NCBI RefSeq assembly: GCF_036417845.1
Contig: NC_090014.1
Span: 124,001 to 188,000 of the forward strand
Source of the DNA: Apteryx mantelli
Taxonomy: Eukaryota; Chordata; Aves; Apterygiformes; Apterygidae
DNA length: 64,000 bases
Reading direction: 5' to 3'
Shown: positions 51,555 through 62,639 of the stretch, piece after piece
How positions within the stretch are numbered: position 1 is the stretch's first letter
Layout of the letters: each line of letters opens with the position of its first letter
Made by a program: the position numbers and the translations under genes
The notes under the pieces: generated by a model
Databases searched by the model: none
The model's input: the letters and a program-made list of their open reading frames with translations, nothing else
Told to the model about the DNA's origin: nothing

Positions 51555-54500
51555 ATGCCGTCGGCGATGGAGAAGTCGGGCCCGGCCTCGGGGATCCTGT
51601 CCAGGAGCCGGGCGAAATCGGCCGCCGCCAACGGCCCCCAGGCCAGCGAGGAGGACGAGGCCGGCGAGGAGGAGCACGCGCACGGTGAGCGCCCGCCGCG
51701 GGGGGACGGCACGCCTCGCCTCCCCCCCCACGGACACGCACACGCGCGCCGGCTCGCGACACGCCTGGCACACGCGTGCGTGGCGGGGACGGGGGTGAGG
51801 GGTGGGGGGCCGCCCCACGCCGGTGACACGGGGCTGGCTGAGACCGGGGGGGGGGTTGCACTCATTGCATGTGTGGGAAGCAGAGCCGGCACCGCGTGGA
51901 TACACGCGTGTGCGATGCTGCGTGGACACACGCGTGTGCAATGCCGTGCGGACACACGTGTGCGATGCTGCACGGACACACGTGTGCGATGCTGCACGGA
52001 CATGCATGTGCGGCACGCCGAGCAGACACATGTGTGCAATGCCGCGCGGACACGCGTGTGCGGTGCCGGGGGGGGGGACGGGACGGGACGCGACCCGCAT
52101 CCGAACAAAGAGCCGGAGCCGGCGCTCCAGCCCCATTGTCCCCCGAGCCCGCGTGTGTGTGTGCGTGTGCGTGCGCCTGCCTGCCTCCCTCCCGGCTTTG
52201 TCTGCCTCCTCCTCCTCCTCCTCCTCCTTTCCCCCCCCCCCCCCACGCCGGGTGGCCCCCGGGGTGGCGGTGGCGTTTGTGTGGGGGGGACGGACGGACG
52301 GACGGACGGACACACGGAGGCGCCGTGGCGGTTCGGGGCGCCCCGTCCCCGCGGTTGTCACCGGCGGTGGTGGCGGTGGTGGGGGGTGGGGTGGGGGGGG
52401 TCCCCCAGTGCCCCCCCCCCGCCGTGCCGACGCGCTCGCCGCTCTCTGCCCTCGCAGACAGCATGATCCGGGTGGGCGCCGACTACCAGGCCGTGATCCC
52501 CGAGTGCAAACCAGGTGAGGACGGTGTGTGTGGGGGGGGGACACGGCGGCGAGACCGACCCCCCCCTCGCCACCGCCGCCGCCACGCTCAGCCCGCGCCG
52601 CCCGTCTCGCCCCAGAGAGCCCCGCGCGCTACAGCAACCAGGAGCTCAAGGGGATGCTGGTGTGGTCGCCCAACCACCGCGTGTCCGACGCCAAGCGTGA
52701 GTGCCGGCGGCCGGGGGGGGGGGGGGGACGGGACACGCGCACACGCGGGCTGCTGCGGTGACAGCGGCGGCACCGTCCCCCCCACCGACGCCGCCCCGAC
52801 GCCGCCGTCCCTCTCGCCCCCCCTTCCACCCCCCAGTCGACAAGTACATCGCCATGGCCAAGGACAAGCACGGCTACAACATCGAGCAGGTGATGCCGTC
52901 TCTCCCCAGCCCAAAACCATGCCCCCCCCCAAAAAAAGCAGCCGGTTCTGACCCCCCCCCCGGGCCTCCCCGCAGGCGCTGGGCATGCTGCTGTGGCACA
53001 AGCACGACGTGGAGAAGTCGCTGGCTGACCTGGCCAACTTCACGCCCTTCCCGGACGAGTGGACGGTGGAGGACAAGGTGCTTTTCGAGCAAGCGTTCAG
53101 CTTCCACGGCAAGAGCTTCGCCCGCATCCAGCAGATGGTACGTGCCACCCTGTGCGGGTCCCTCCCCCCAGACATGGTACCTGACCCCCCCCAGCTAGGA
53201 GATGGTACGTGCCACCCTGTGCCCCCCCCCCTCCAGGACATGGTACATGACCCCCCCCAGCTAGGAGATGGTACGTGCCACCCTGTGCCCCCCCCCAGAC
53301 ATGGTACCTGACCCCCCCCAGCTAGGAGATGGTACGTGCCACCCTGTGCCCTCCCCCAGACATGGTACATGACCCCCCCCCCCCAGCTAGGAGATGGTAC
53401 GTGCCACCCTGTGCCCCCCCCCAGACATGGTACATGACCCCCCCCCCCCAGCTAGGAGATGGTACGTGCCACCCTGTGCCCCCCCCCAGACATGGTACAT
53501 GACCCCCCCCCCCCCAGCTAGGAGATGGTACGTGCCACCCTGTGCCCTCCCCCAGACATGGTACATGACCCCCCCCCCCCCAGCTAGGAGATGGTACGTG
53601 CCACCCTGTGCCCTCCCCCCCCTCCAGACATGGTACCTGACCCCCCCCAGCTAGGAGATGGTACGTGCCACCCTGTGCCCTCCCCCAGACATGGTACATG
53701 ACCCCCCCCCCCCAGCTAGGAGATGGTACGTGCCACCCCCAGCAGGTGGCAGCTGCCACTGACCCCCCCCAATTGGGCCCCCCCCCCCCCCCGCAGCCTG
53801 CGGGTGGGCCTTACCCCCAGCAATGGTACCCATTTACCCCCCTGCCCATGTCTAGGGCTGGTGCACCCCATGTGCCCCCCCCCATTCCCCCAGGGTGGTA
53901 CATCCCGTGTGCCCCCCATATCTAGGGCTGGTGCATCCCATGTGCCCCCCCCATTCCTGAGGGTGGTACATCCCGTGTGCCCCCCACATCTAGGGCTGGT
54001 GCGTCCCATGTGCCCCCCCCATTCCCCCAGGGTGGTACATCCCACGTGCCCCCCATATCTAGGGCTGGTGCATCCCATTTACCCCCCTCCATGTCTGGGG
54101 CTGGTGCACCCCTTTTGCCCCCCCCCCCATTCCCAGGGTGGTACATCCCGTGTGCCCCCACATCTAGGGCTGGTGCGTCCCATGTGCCCCCCCCATTCCC
54201 CCCCATTCCCCAATGGTGGTACATCCCGTGTGCCCCATTCCCGGGGCTGCTGCGTCCCACATGTCCCCCCCCCCATTCCCCCCCATTCCTGGGGCTGCTG
54301 CCCCCCCCGTCCCCCCACTCCCCCCATTCCCGGGGCTGCTCCACCCCATGCGCCCCCCCCCCCCCATTCCCGGGGCTGCCGCGTCCCACGTGCCCCCCCC
54401 ATTCCCCCCGCGACGCCCCACCGCCGCCTCGCCTCCCGCAGCTGCCCGACAAGCTGATCCGAGCCTGGTGAAGTACTACTACTCGTGGAAGAAGACGCGG

Positions 54501-57500
54501 AGCCGCACCAGCGTCATGGACCGCCAGGCCCGGCGCCTGCTGGGCAAGAAGGAGCGCGACGACAGGTGAGGGGCGGCACGCGGGGGGAGCATGAGGTGTG
54601 CGACCCCCCCCCAAAACCCACCGCCGCCGCGCTCACCCGCCGCCGTCCCCCCACCCCCCCCAGCAACGACGAGACCGAGGAAGGCCGCGGCGGCAGCGAG
54701 GGCGAGTTCGACGCCCCCGAGCCCAGGAAGGAGGTGAGCGGCTGCGGCTGCGGCTGCGGCTGCGGCTGCGGCTGCGGTTGGGGGGGGGGGGGGGTCGCCA
54801 CCGCCGGTGCCCCCCCGCTGACGCCGTTCCTCGCCACCGCCGCAGCCCAGCTACCCCAAAGCGGCGGCGGTGGTGGCGGGGGGCGGCGGGGGGGCAGCGC
54901 GCAGGGAGGCGCAGCTGCCGCAGTACCGGCACCACGCGCTGCGGCAGCGCCGGCGCCCGCCCAGGGGCATGCACCTGAGCCGCGAGGACGTCGCCGGCCT
55001 CTCCGCCAACCCCGACCTCGGCGCCCTGGCGCTGCGCCGCCTCGACTCCCAGCTCGTCTCCCTCAAGAGACAGGTGAGACCCTCGCCGCCGCCGCCCCCC
55101 CCCGTGTGCTGCCCCGCGACGCCCCGCCGGCTGGCTGCGGTGACGCCCTGACAGCCACGGTGACACCCTGCTGCTGGCACAGTGACACCCCACTGCCAGC
55201 TGCAGTGACACCCCGCTGCTGGCTGCGGTGACACCCTAACAGCCACGGTGACACCCTGACAGCCACGGTGACACCCCGCTGGCCATGGTGACACCTCACC
55301 AGCCACGGTGACACCCTTCTGGCCATGGTGACACCCCACTGCTGGCCACGGTGACACCCTGCTGGCTGCAGTGACACCCTGCTGGCCATGGTGACACTCT
55401 GCTGGCCACGGTGACACCCCCACTGCTGGCCACAGTGACACCCCACTGCTGGCCGTGGTGACACCCTGACAGCCATAGTGACACACCCCCCAGCCATAAT
55501 GACACCCCACTGCTGGCCACAGTGACACCCCACTGCTGGCCGTGGTGACACCCTGACAGCCATAGTGACACACCCCCAGCCATAATGACACCCCACTGCT
55601 GTCCACAGTGACACCCCACTGCTGGCTGTGGTGACAGCCCGCCAGCCTCGGTGACACCTCACTGCTGGCTGCCATGACACCCTGACAGCCACAGTGACAC
55701 CGTGCTGCTGGCCATGGTGATGCCTTGCCAGCCACAGTGACACCCCACCGACTGCGGTGACACCCTGCTGGCCATGGTGACACCCTGCCAGCCACATTGA
55801 CACCCCACTGACCACGGTGACACCCTGCTGACCACAGTGACACTCTGACAGCCACTGTGACCCCCCCCGGCCATAGTGACACGCCACTGCTGGCCACGGT
55901 GACACCCTGCTGGCTGCAGTGACACTCTGCTGCTGGCCGCAGTGACACCCTGACAGCCATGGTGACACCCTGACAGCCACAGTGACACCCCACTGCCGGC
56001 TGCGGTGACCCCCCGCTGGCCACGGTGATACCGCACTGGCCACGGTGACACCCCGCCGGCTGCAGTGACACCCCGCCAGCCAGGGTGACGCCCCTCCCGC
56101 CCGCCCGCAGGTGCAGTGCATCAAGCAGATCAACAGCAGCCTCAAGCAGGCCCTGGACGGCGGCATCGAGGCGCTGCGGCCGCCCGAGGTGCGGTAGGGA
56201 CGTCGGGACGGGGCCGTGCACGTGTCCCCCGCCACCGCACGCGTGTGTGTGTGTGTGTCCCCCCCCCCGCAGCGCACCTCACCGTCCCCCCCCCCCGTCC
56301 CCGTCCCCCCCGCAGGGCAACGGCAAGTTCAACTCGCGCTGGAGCACGGATGAGCAGCTGCTGGCGGTGCAGGGTGAGCGGGGGGCGGCGGCGGGTGGCG
56401 TTGTCCCCCCCCCCAGCGCGGTGTCACCGTTGTCATCGTCCCCCCCGGCTGACGCTCGCGCCGCCCGCAGCCATCCGCCGCTACGGCCGCGACTTCCAGG
56501 CGGTGGCCGGCGTCGTCGGCACCAAGACGCTGGCGCAGGTCAAGAGCTTCTTCGTCAGCTACCCGGCGCCGCTTCAACCTCGACCAGGTGCTGCGGGAGT
56601 GGGAGGCCGAGCGCGGCGCCCCCCCGGCGCCCCCCGCCTCGCCCCCACCGCCCCCGCTGCCCCCCGCCGCCGCCGCCCCCCGCCGCCCCCACCAGCACCG
56701 GGGGGACGAGGAGGACGAGGAGGAGGACGAGGAGGAGGAGGTGAGCGGCACCGGGCCCTGCTTCCGCTTCCGCTCCCGGTCCCCTTCCTGGTCCCAGTCC
56801 TGGTCCCAGTCCTGGTCCTGGTCCTAGACCTGGTCCTGGTCCTGGTCCTAGACCTGGTGCTGCTTCCACTCCTGGTTCTGGTCCTACTTTTGGTCCTGGT
56901 CCCGGTTCTAGTCCCAGCCCCTGCCCAGGGCCAGTCCCATTCCCAGCCCAGTCCTGGTTGCTGTCCCGCTGCTGGCCCTGGCCCTGGTCCTGATCCCAGT
57001 TCTGCTCCTGGTCCCAGTCCTGGTGCTGGCGCTGGTGCTGGTCCTAGGCCTGGTGCTGGTCCTGCTCCTACTCCTGGTCCTGGTGCTTGTCCCTGTTCTG
57101 CTCCCGTCCCGGTCCTGGTGCAGATCCCGGTCCCTGCCCTAGTCCCAGGTTCAGCCCTAGCCCCGATCCTGGTCCCGGTCCCAGTCCCGCTCCCGGGCTC
57201 CCTCCCCATCCTGCTCCCTGGTTCCGCTCCGTGTCCCCGGGGCGGGTCCCAGCCCGGCCCCGGCCCTGACGCCGCCTCTCGCCCGCAGGTGCAGATCACG
57301 GCAGTGTCGCGCCCGGCCCCGGCGGCGGCAGCAGCAGCGGCAGCAGCGGCGGCAGCGGCGGCAGCGGCCCCCGCGGCGGCGCCGTCGCGGCCACCGCAGC
57401 CGCCGCCGCTGCTTCGCCCGGCGCTGCCGGCCGCCCCGGTGCTGCCGCGGCCGCCGCCGCCGCTGCAGCAACAAGGCCGCGTCCTGCCGCCGCGGCCGCC

Positions 57501-57918
57501 GCTCAACCCGCCGCCTCCGCCGCTCATCCGCCCCGCCGCCGCCGCCGCCGCCGCCCGGCCACGCCCCCCCGCGCCCGGCCACGCCCCGCACCCGCCACCC
57601 CCGCGCCCGGCCACGCCCCGCTCTGAGAGCCGCGCCCCCGAGCGCCGCCGGGTCCCGCCCCCGAGCACCGGCCACGCCTCCGAGCGCCGCCAGGCTCTGG
57701 CCCCGCCCCCGGGCGCTGCCTGCCACGCCCCCTTTGAGCGCGAGGCCCCGCCCCGGAGGGCCGCAGCGCCCCCTGCTGGGCTGGGGGGGGGACGCGCGGC
57801 ACCGGGGGCGGCACCGGCGGGGGGGGGGGGTGGCGGGGATGGGGGGGCGGGGGGGCACCGGGGTTGGGGGGGGTCCGGGGTGGGGGGGGGCGGCCGCCCC
57901 CGGACGCGTTTGCAATAA
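51555..57918 (+). CDS. RCOR2: RCOR2 (REST corepressor 2), full gene with two indels
   Basis: Scaffold of LSD1/HDAC corepressor complexes. Exons are 51555-51684, 52458-52514, 52616-52696, 52837-52889, 52976-53137, 54442-54565, 54664-54733, 54846-55073, 56111-56188, 56316-56373, 56471-56740 and 57289-57918. The ELM2 domain runs from [16 protein letters not shown] to LVWSPNH. SANT1 is in exon 5 ([18 protein letters not shown]). The coiled linker is [21 protein letters not shown]2 is [20 protein letters not shown]. The tail is Ala/Pro-rich. Exon 6 lacks one C (CTGATCCGAGCC for LIPSL), giving an early stop. Exon 11 has one extra C after AGCTAC, before RRRFNLDQV. Corrected length would be about 646 residues against 523 in human, and the stop overlaps the poly(A) signal, so the 3' end is doubtful. 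Confidence 0.93.
53138..53760. repeat. About 65-nt minisatellite carrying nine copies of the RCOR2 exon 5 donor
   Basis: Units share GAGATGGTACGTGCCACCC with the true exon 5 boundary CAGATG|GTACGTGCCACCC (donor after 53137). Copies lie near 53201, 53266, 53328, 53392, 53457, 53523, 53587, 53657 and 53722. Each unit also has CCCCCAG acceptor-like tracts. Confidence 0.9.
53810..54420. repeat. About 65-nt array GGTGGTACATCCCGTGTGCC in RCOR2 intron 5
   Basis: Second minisatellite in the same intron, built of CTAGGGCTGGTGC and CATTCCCCCAGGG blocks. Ends just before the exon 6 acceptor. Confidence 0.85.
55130..56095. repeat. 21-nt array GGCCACGGTGACACCCTGCTG in RCOR2 intron 8
   Basis: Fills the intron between exons 54846-55073 and 56111-56188. 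GGTGACACCC is almost invariant. Confidence 0.85.
56745..57245. repeat. CTGGTCCTGGTCCCAGTC array in RCOR2 intron 11
   Basis: 6- and 12-nt periods of CTGGTC. Pyrimidine/GG alternation on the sense strand. Confidence 0.8.
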
Positions 57919-57919
57919 A
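57914..57919 (+). terminator. RCOR2: RCOR2 poly(A) signal AATAAA
   Basis: AATAAA overlaps the TAA (57916-57918) that closes the long exon 12 frame. The real stop probably lies upstream and is hidden by an indel. Confidence 0.65.
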
Positions 57920-57944
57920 GGTATTTTACTAGAGGCGGCTGCGT

Positions 57945-58350
57945 GCGCTCGGGGCACTGGGAGCACTGGGCAGCGCCCAGCAGGGATGGGGGGGCACTGG
58001 GAGCACTGAGGCAGCGCCCAGGGGGGACGGGGGGGGAGGCACTGGAGCACTGGGCAGCGCCAGCAGGGACGGGGGGGGGCACTGGGAGCACTGGGCAGCG
58101 CCCAGCAGGGATGGGAGGGCACTGGGAGCACTGGGCAGCGCCAGCAGGGACAGGGGGGGCACTGGGAGCACTGGGCAGCGCCCAGGAGGGATGGGGGGGC
58201 ACTGGGAGCACTGGGCAGCACCCAGCAGGGATGGGGGGGCACTGGGAGCACTGGGCAGCGCCCAGCAGGGATGGGGGGGCACTGGGAGCACTGGGGGGGG
58301 CACTGGGCCACACTGGGAGCACTGGGGGGGCACTGGGCTGCACTGGGAGC
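57945..58350. repeat. About 41-nt minisatellite GGCACTGGGAGCACTGGGCA
   Basis: About nine units directly downstream of the RCOR2 poly(A) signal. Confidence 0.9.
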
Positions 58351-58403
58351 ACTGGGCCGTGCCGGCGCAGAGCCAGGGAGGCGACGGATCTTTCTGGAAA
58401 GAT

Positions 58404-58409
58404 TTTAAT
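58404..58409 (-). terminator. MARK2: Possible MARK2 poly(A) signal (ATTAAA on minus)
   Basis: Plus-strand TTTAAT in a short non-repetitive stretch (58385-58430). It would give MARK2 a 3' UTR of about 2.2 kb, most of it minisatellite, and a 3' end 0.5 kb from that of convergent RCOR2. Weak evidence. Confidence 0.35.
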
Positions 58410-58429
58410 CTAGAACCTGGAAAATCTAC

Positions 58430-58960
58430 AGCGAGCGCCGGCCGGGGGGGGGGGGGCCAGCGGGCGCTGCGCCCCGGGGGGGGGGGGGCAGCACCCCGGG
58501 GCAACAACCGCCCCCGGGGGTAACAAACCGTCCCGGGGTCACGGTACCCCCGGCGCCCCCCCCTCCCCAGGGTCACAACCGCCCCCGGGGTACCGGTACC
58601 CCCCCCCCGGGGTAACGGCACCCCTGGGTGCTGCCCCCCGGCGAGGGGGAGAGGGGAGGTTTTTGGGGGGGGCTCGCCGAGGGGGGGCAGGGGACCCCCC
58701 TCCCCCCCCCGAGGTATGTACAGGGCGGGCCGGGCCCCCCCACCCCGCGCGGGGCCCAGGCGTCCGGGCGCCCCGGGGGGGCTACAGCAGGTCAAAGGGG
58801 GCGACCCCCGCGGGGGGGGGGGGGGAGGGAGGGGAGGGGGGGCGGCCCCCGGCAGCAGCAGATTCTCCCCCCCCCCCCCGGAGCGGGGCTGTTCCTGAGT
58901 GAGGGGGGGCCGAGGCAAGGCGGGCGCCCCCCCGGCCCCCTAAGGCTCCGGGACGTCCCA
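58430..58960. other. C/G-rich stretch between RCOR2 and the MARK2 3' arrays
   Basis: Long G and C homopolymers, a CCCAGGCGTCCGGG word at 58753 and GGTACCCC repeats. No exon is recognised; it would be MARK2 3' UTR if the ATTAAA near 58404 is used. Confidence 0.4.
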
Positions 58961-58964
58961 CGGG

Positions 58965-60480
58965 GTCCCCATGGGGCGCCGGGACGTCCGAGATGTCCCC
59001 ACGGGATCCTGGGACATCCGGGACGTCCCCATGGGGCACCAGGACATCCGGGATGTCCCCATGAGGACCTGGGACACCCAGGATGTCCCCATGGGGCGCC
59101 AGGACGTCCGAGATGTCCCCACGGGATCCTGGGACATCCGGGACGTCCCCATGGGGCACCAGGACATCCGGATGTCCCCATGAGGACCTGGGCCACCCAG
59201 GACATCCCCATGGGATCCTGGGACATCCGGGACATCCCCATGGGGCACTGGGATGTCCAGGACGTCCCCATGGGGCACCAGGACATCCGAGATGTCCCCA
59301 CGGGATCCTGGGACATCCAGGACGTCCCCATGGGGCACCGGGACGTCCGGGATGTCCCCATGGGATCCTGGGACACTCAGGACATCCCCATGGGATCCTG
59401 GGACATCCGTGACGTCCCCATGGGGCACCAGGACATCCAGGATGTCCCCATGGGGACCTGGGACACCCAGAATGTCCCCATGGGGCACCAGGATGTCTGG
59501 GACGTCCCCATGGGGTCCTGGGACACTCAGGACATCCCCATGGATCCTGGGACATCCGTGACATCTCCATGTCCCCACAGGGCATTGGGACATCCAGGGC
59601 ATCCCAATAATGTCCCCACGGGGGTCCTGGCACATCCAGGATGTCTCCGTTGTCCCTGCAGGGCACTGGGACATCCCCATGTCCCCACAGCCCCATAATG
59701 ACCCCATGGGGTCCTAGGACATCTGGGATGTCCCCACGCCCCCAGCAACGTCCCCATAGGGACATCAGGACATCCGGACTTCCCCATAAGGTCCCCAGAG
59801 GGCCCCTGGGACATTGGGGATGTCCCCATGTCCCTGTAACATCCCGTAGGGCCCTGGGACATCCAGGACATCCCCATGTCCCCATAAAGTCCGTGTAGGG
59901 TACCAGGACGTCCCCGTGTCCCTGCGATATCCCCATCGTCCCCGTAAGGCTCCATGATGTCTCCATACAGCCCCAGAATGTCCAGGACATCCCCACATCC
60001 CCATAATGTCCCTGTAGGACCCTGGGAGGTCCCCACAGGGCCTGGGGACATCCTGGACGTCCCCAGAGGGCCTGGGGACGTCCTCACGTCCCGTAAGGCT
60101 CCAGACGTCCCGGAGGACCCGGGACATCCCATGTCCCCATAAGGTCGTGGCATATCCCCGCAAAGCCCTGAGCCGTCCCCGCAAGGCCCAGGCACGTCCG
60201 GGGATGTCCCCACATCCCCACGAGGCCCTGGCACGTCCAGGATGTCCCCGTGTCCATGCGAGGCCCTGGCACATCCCTGCAAGGCCCTGGCACGTCCAGG
60301 ATGTCCCCACGTCCCCGCAAGGCCCCAGCACATCCAGGATGTCCCCGTGTCCCTGCAAGGCCCTGGCACATCCAGGATGTCCCCGTGTCCCCAACGAGGC
60401 CCTGGCACGTCCCCATAAGGCCCCGGCACATCCAGGACGTCCGCACGTCGCCGCGAGGCCCCGGCACGTCCTCTTCAGTC
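58965..60480. repeat. 30-nt array GGACATCCGGGACGTCCCCA, then GCACGTCCAGGATGTCCCCG
   Basis: Downstream of the MARK2 stop, in its probable 3' UTR. 30-nt period to about 59560, then a looser related array to 60480. Confidence 0.85.
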
Positions 60481-60620
60481 CCGGCACGTCCCAACCGCCG
60501 CCGTCGCAGCGAGGTCCCGGCGTCGCCCCCGGGGCGGGGGGTGGCCGCCCCCTTCCTCCTCGTCCCCGCGGCAGGTCTCCGGGTGGCAGCAGCGGCGGCG
60601 GGGGGGAGAGAGGGCCGCGC

Positions 60621-62343
60621 TCAGAGCTTGAGCTCGTTGGCCACCTTGGAGGCAATGTTCTTGAAGGCCATGGAGGTGCCGGCGATGCGCTTGAAGCGGA
60701 CGCCGTTGAGCGAGAGGCGCGGCAGCTTGCACACCTCCATCTCCCACTGCACGAAGGAGTCGTGGCCCGGCGCGCCGTGCACGCACAGCAGCACGTACTT
60801 CTCCTGCAGCTCGCACTGGCAGCTGTTGGCGTCCAGCACCTTGCGGATCTCCCGCATCATCTCGTTGGGCTCCAGGGCGCTCGTCGTCTTCATGCTCCAC
60901 GTGAAGCGCAGCGAGCGCGGCTTCGCCTCCCGCCCCTCCTCCCGCTCCTTCTCGCCCGCCACGTGGGCCTGCGGGCGCCGGCGGGCGGCGTCAGCGGGGC
61001 GCCCGGGGGGCCCCCGGGGCGTCGCGGGGATCTCGAGGGAGCGTCACAGGGATCTCTGAGGGTGTCATGGGGACCGGATGTGCCCATGGGGATCCCAAGG
61101 GTGTCACGGGGACTGGAAGGGGCCCATGGGGACCCCAAGGGTGTCATGGGGAGCCCAGGGGTGTCACGGGGACTGGAAGGGGCCCATGGGACCCCAAGGG
61201 TGTCACGGGACCGGATGGTGCCCATGGGGACCCCAAGGGTGTCATGGGGAGCCCAGGGGTGTCACGGGGACTGGAAGGGGCCCATGGGGACCCCCAGGGC
61301 GTCACGGGGACCAGATGGTGCCCATGGGGACCCCAAGGGTGTCATGGGGAGCCCAGGGGGTGTCACGGGGACTGGAAGGGGCCCATGGGGACCCCAAGGG
61401 TGTCATGGGGAGCCTAGAGGTGTCACCAGGACCCCAGGGGTGTCATGGGGACTGGAAAGGGCCCATGGGGACCCCAAGGGTGTCATGGGGACTCGAAGGG
61501 GCCCATGGGAGCCCAGGATGTCACAGGGACCATAAGGGTGTCATGGGGTCCTGGGAGCGTCACAGGGACCCCAAGGATGTCACGGGGGGCCAGATGGTGC
61601 CCATGGGGACCCCAAGGGTGTCACAGGGACGCTGGGGGTGTCACGGGGACCTGGATGGTGCCCAAAGGTGTCATGGGGACCCCAAAGGTGTCAAAGGGAC
61701 CCCAGGGGTGTCACAAGGACCTGGACTGAGCCCATAGGGGTCACGGGGACCCCAAGGGCGTCACGGGGACTGTGGGGGTGTCCCGGGCACCCTGGGGGTG
61801 TCACAGGGTCCCAGCTGGTGCCTGGGGTGTCCCAGAGACCCTGGGGGCGTCCCGGGGACCCTGGGGGCGTCCCGTCCCCTGTCCCCGTCCCCGCGCTCAC
61901 CTCAGCGTCTCCACGCGGTCTTTGCTCTCGGGCTCGTGCGGGTTCCTCGAGAAACAGAAGGGGGAAGAGATCAGCCGAGGGGGGGGGGGGGCGCACCCCC
62001 CCCCCTCCCCCTCCCCGCGGCGGGGCCCAGGCGTCCGGGCGGACAGACAGCACGGTGGAAAGGGGGGGATGGAGGACAGGGGGACGGGACACACACGGGG
62101 ACGGACGGACAGACAGACAGACAGCCAGCCAGAGCCACGCGCCGGGGGGGGGGGGGACGGCGGACGGGGGGGGCCATCAGGGCCGTGCAGCGCCCGAGGC
62201 GGCGGGGGCGGGGGGCTGCTCCCCCCGGGGGCGGGGGGGGGGGGAGGGGGAGGGGGGGAGGGGGGTTGCCCGCATGCAGGGGCCCAGGCGTCCGGGGGCA
62301 AGGCCGAGGCGCCTACCTTCTGGCAAACCTGAAAGACAGATTT
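60621..62343 (-). CDS. MARK2: MARK2, last three recognised coding exons (polarity kinase, KA1 domain)
   Basis: MARK2 (Par-1b) is a Ser/Thr kinase that phosphorylates microtubule-associated proteins. Only the C-terminal end is here. Exon 62317-62343 is a 27-nt microexon giving NLSFRFAR between split Arg codons. Exon 61901-61945 gives [14 protein letters not shown]. The last exon, 60621-60968, gives the KA1 domain: [54 protein letters not shown] and the end [13 protein letters not shown]. The microexon and the 45-nt exon join in phase. The last exon begins GCCCAC where GCCCCAC would continue ETLR-PHV, so one C seems missing. Kinase and UBA exons lie beyond the window. Confidence 0.95.
61040..61870. 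repeat. MARK2 last-intron array GGGTGTCATGGGGACCCC
   Basis: 18-34 nt units fill the intron between exons 60621-60968 and 61901-61945. Confidence 0.85.
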
Positions 62344-62639
62344 CTACAAAGACAAACAGAAGAGAAGGGGGGAGGTTGTTGGGGCGGGGGGGGGTCGGGG
62401 TCCGGGTCCCCCCCGCCCCGGGCACCCCAGGCGTCCCCCAACCGTCCGCGTCCCCACCGTCGTCCCCCCTCCCGTCATGTCCCGTCCCCTCCCCCCCCCC
62501 CCCCCCCCGGCCGGGCCAAGCGGGGACGGGCTCAGCGGGGACCCAGGCGTCCGGGCCGGAAGCAGGTGCCTCCCCCTGCCACCCCCTGCCGCCCCCCCCC
62601 CGGCTCTGCCACACTCGCACCATTCGCACCACACGGGGG

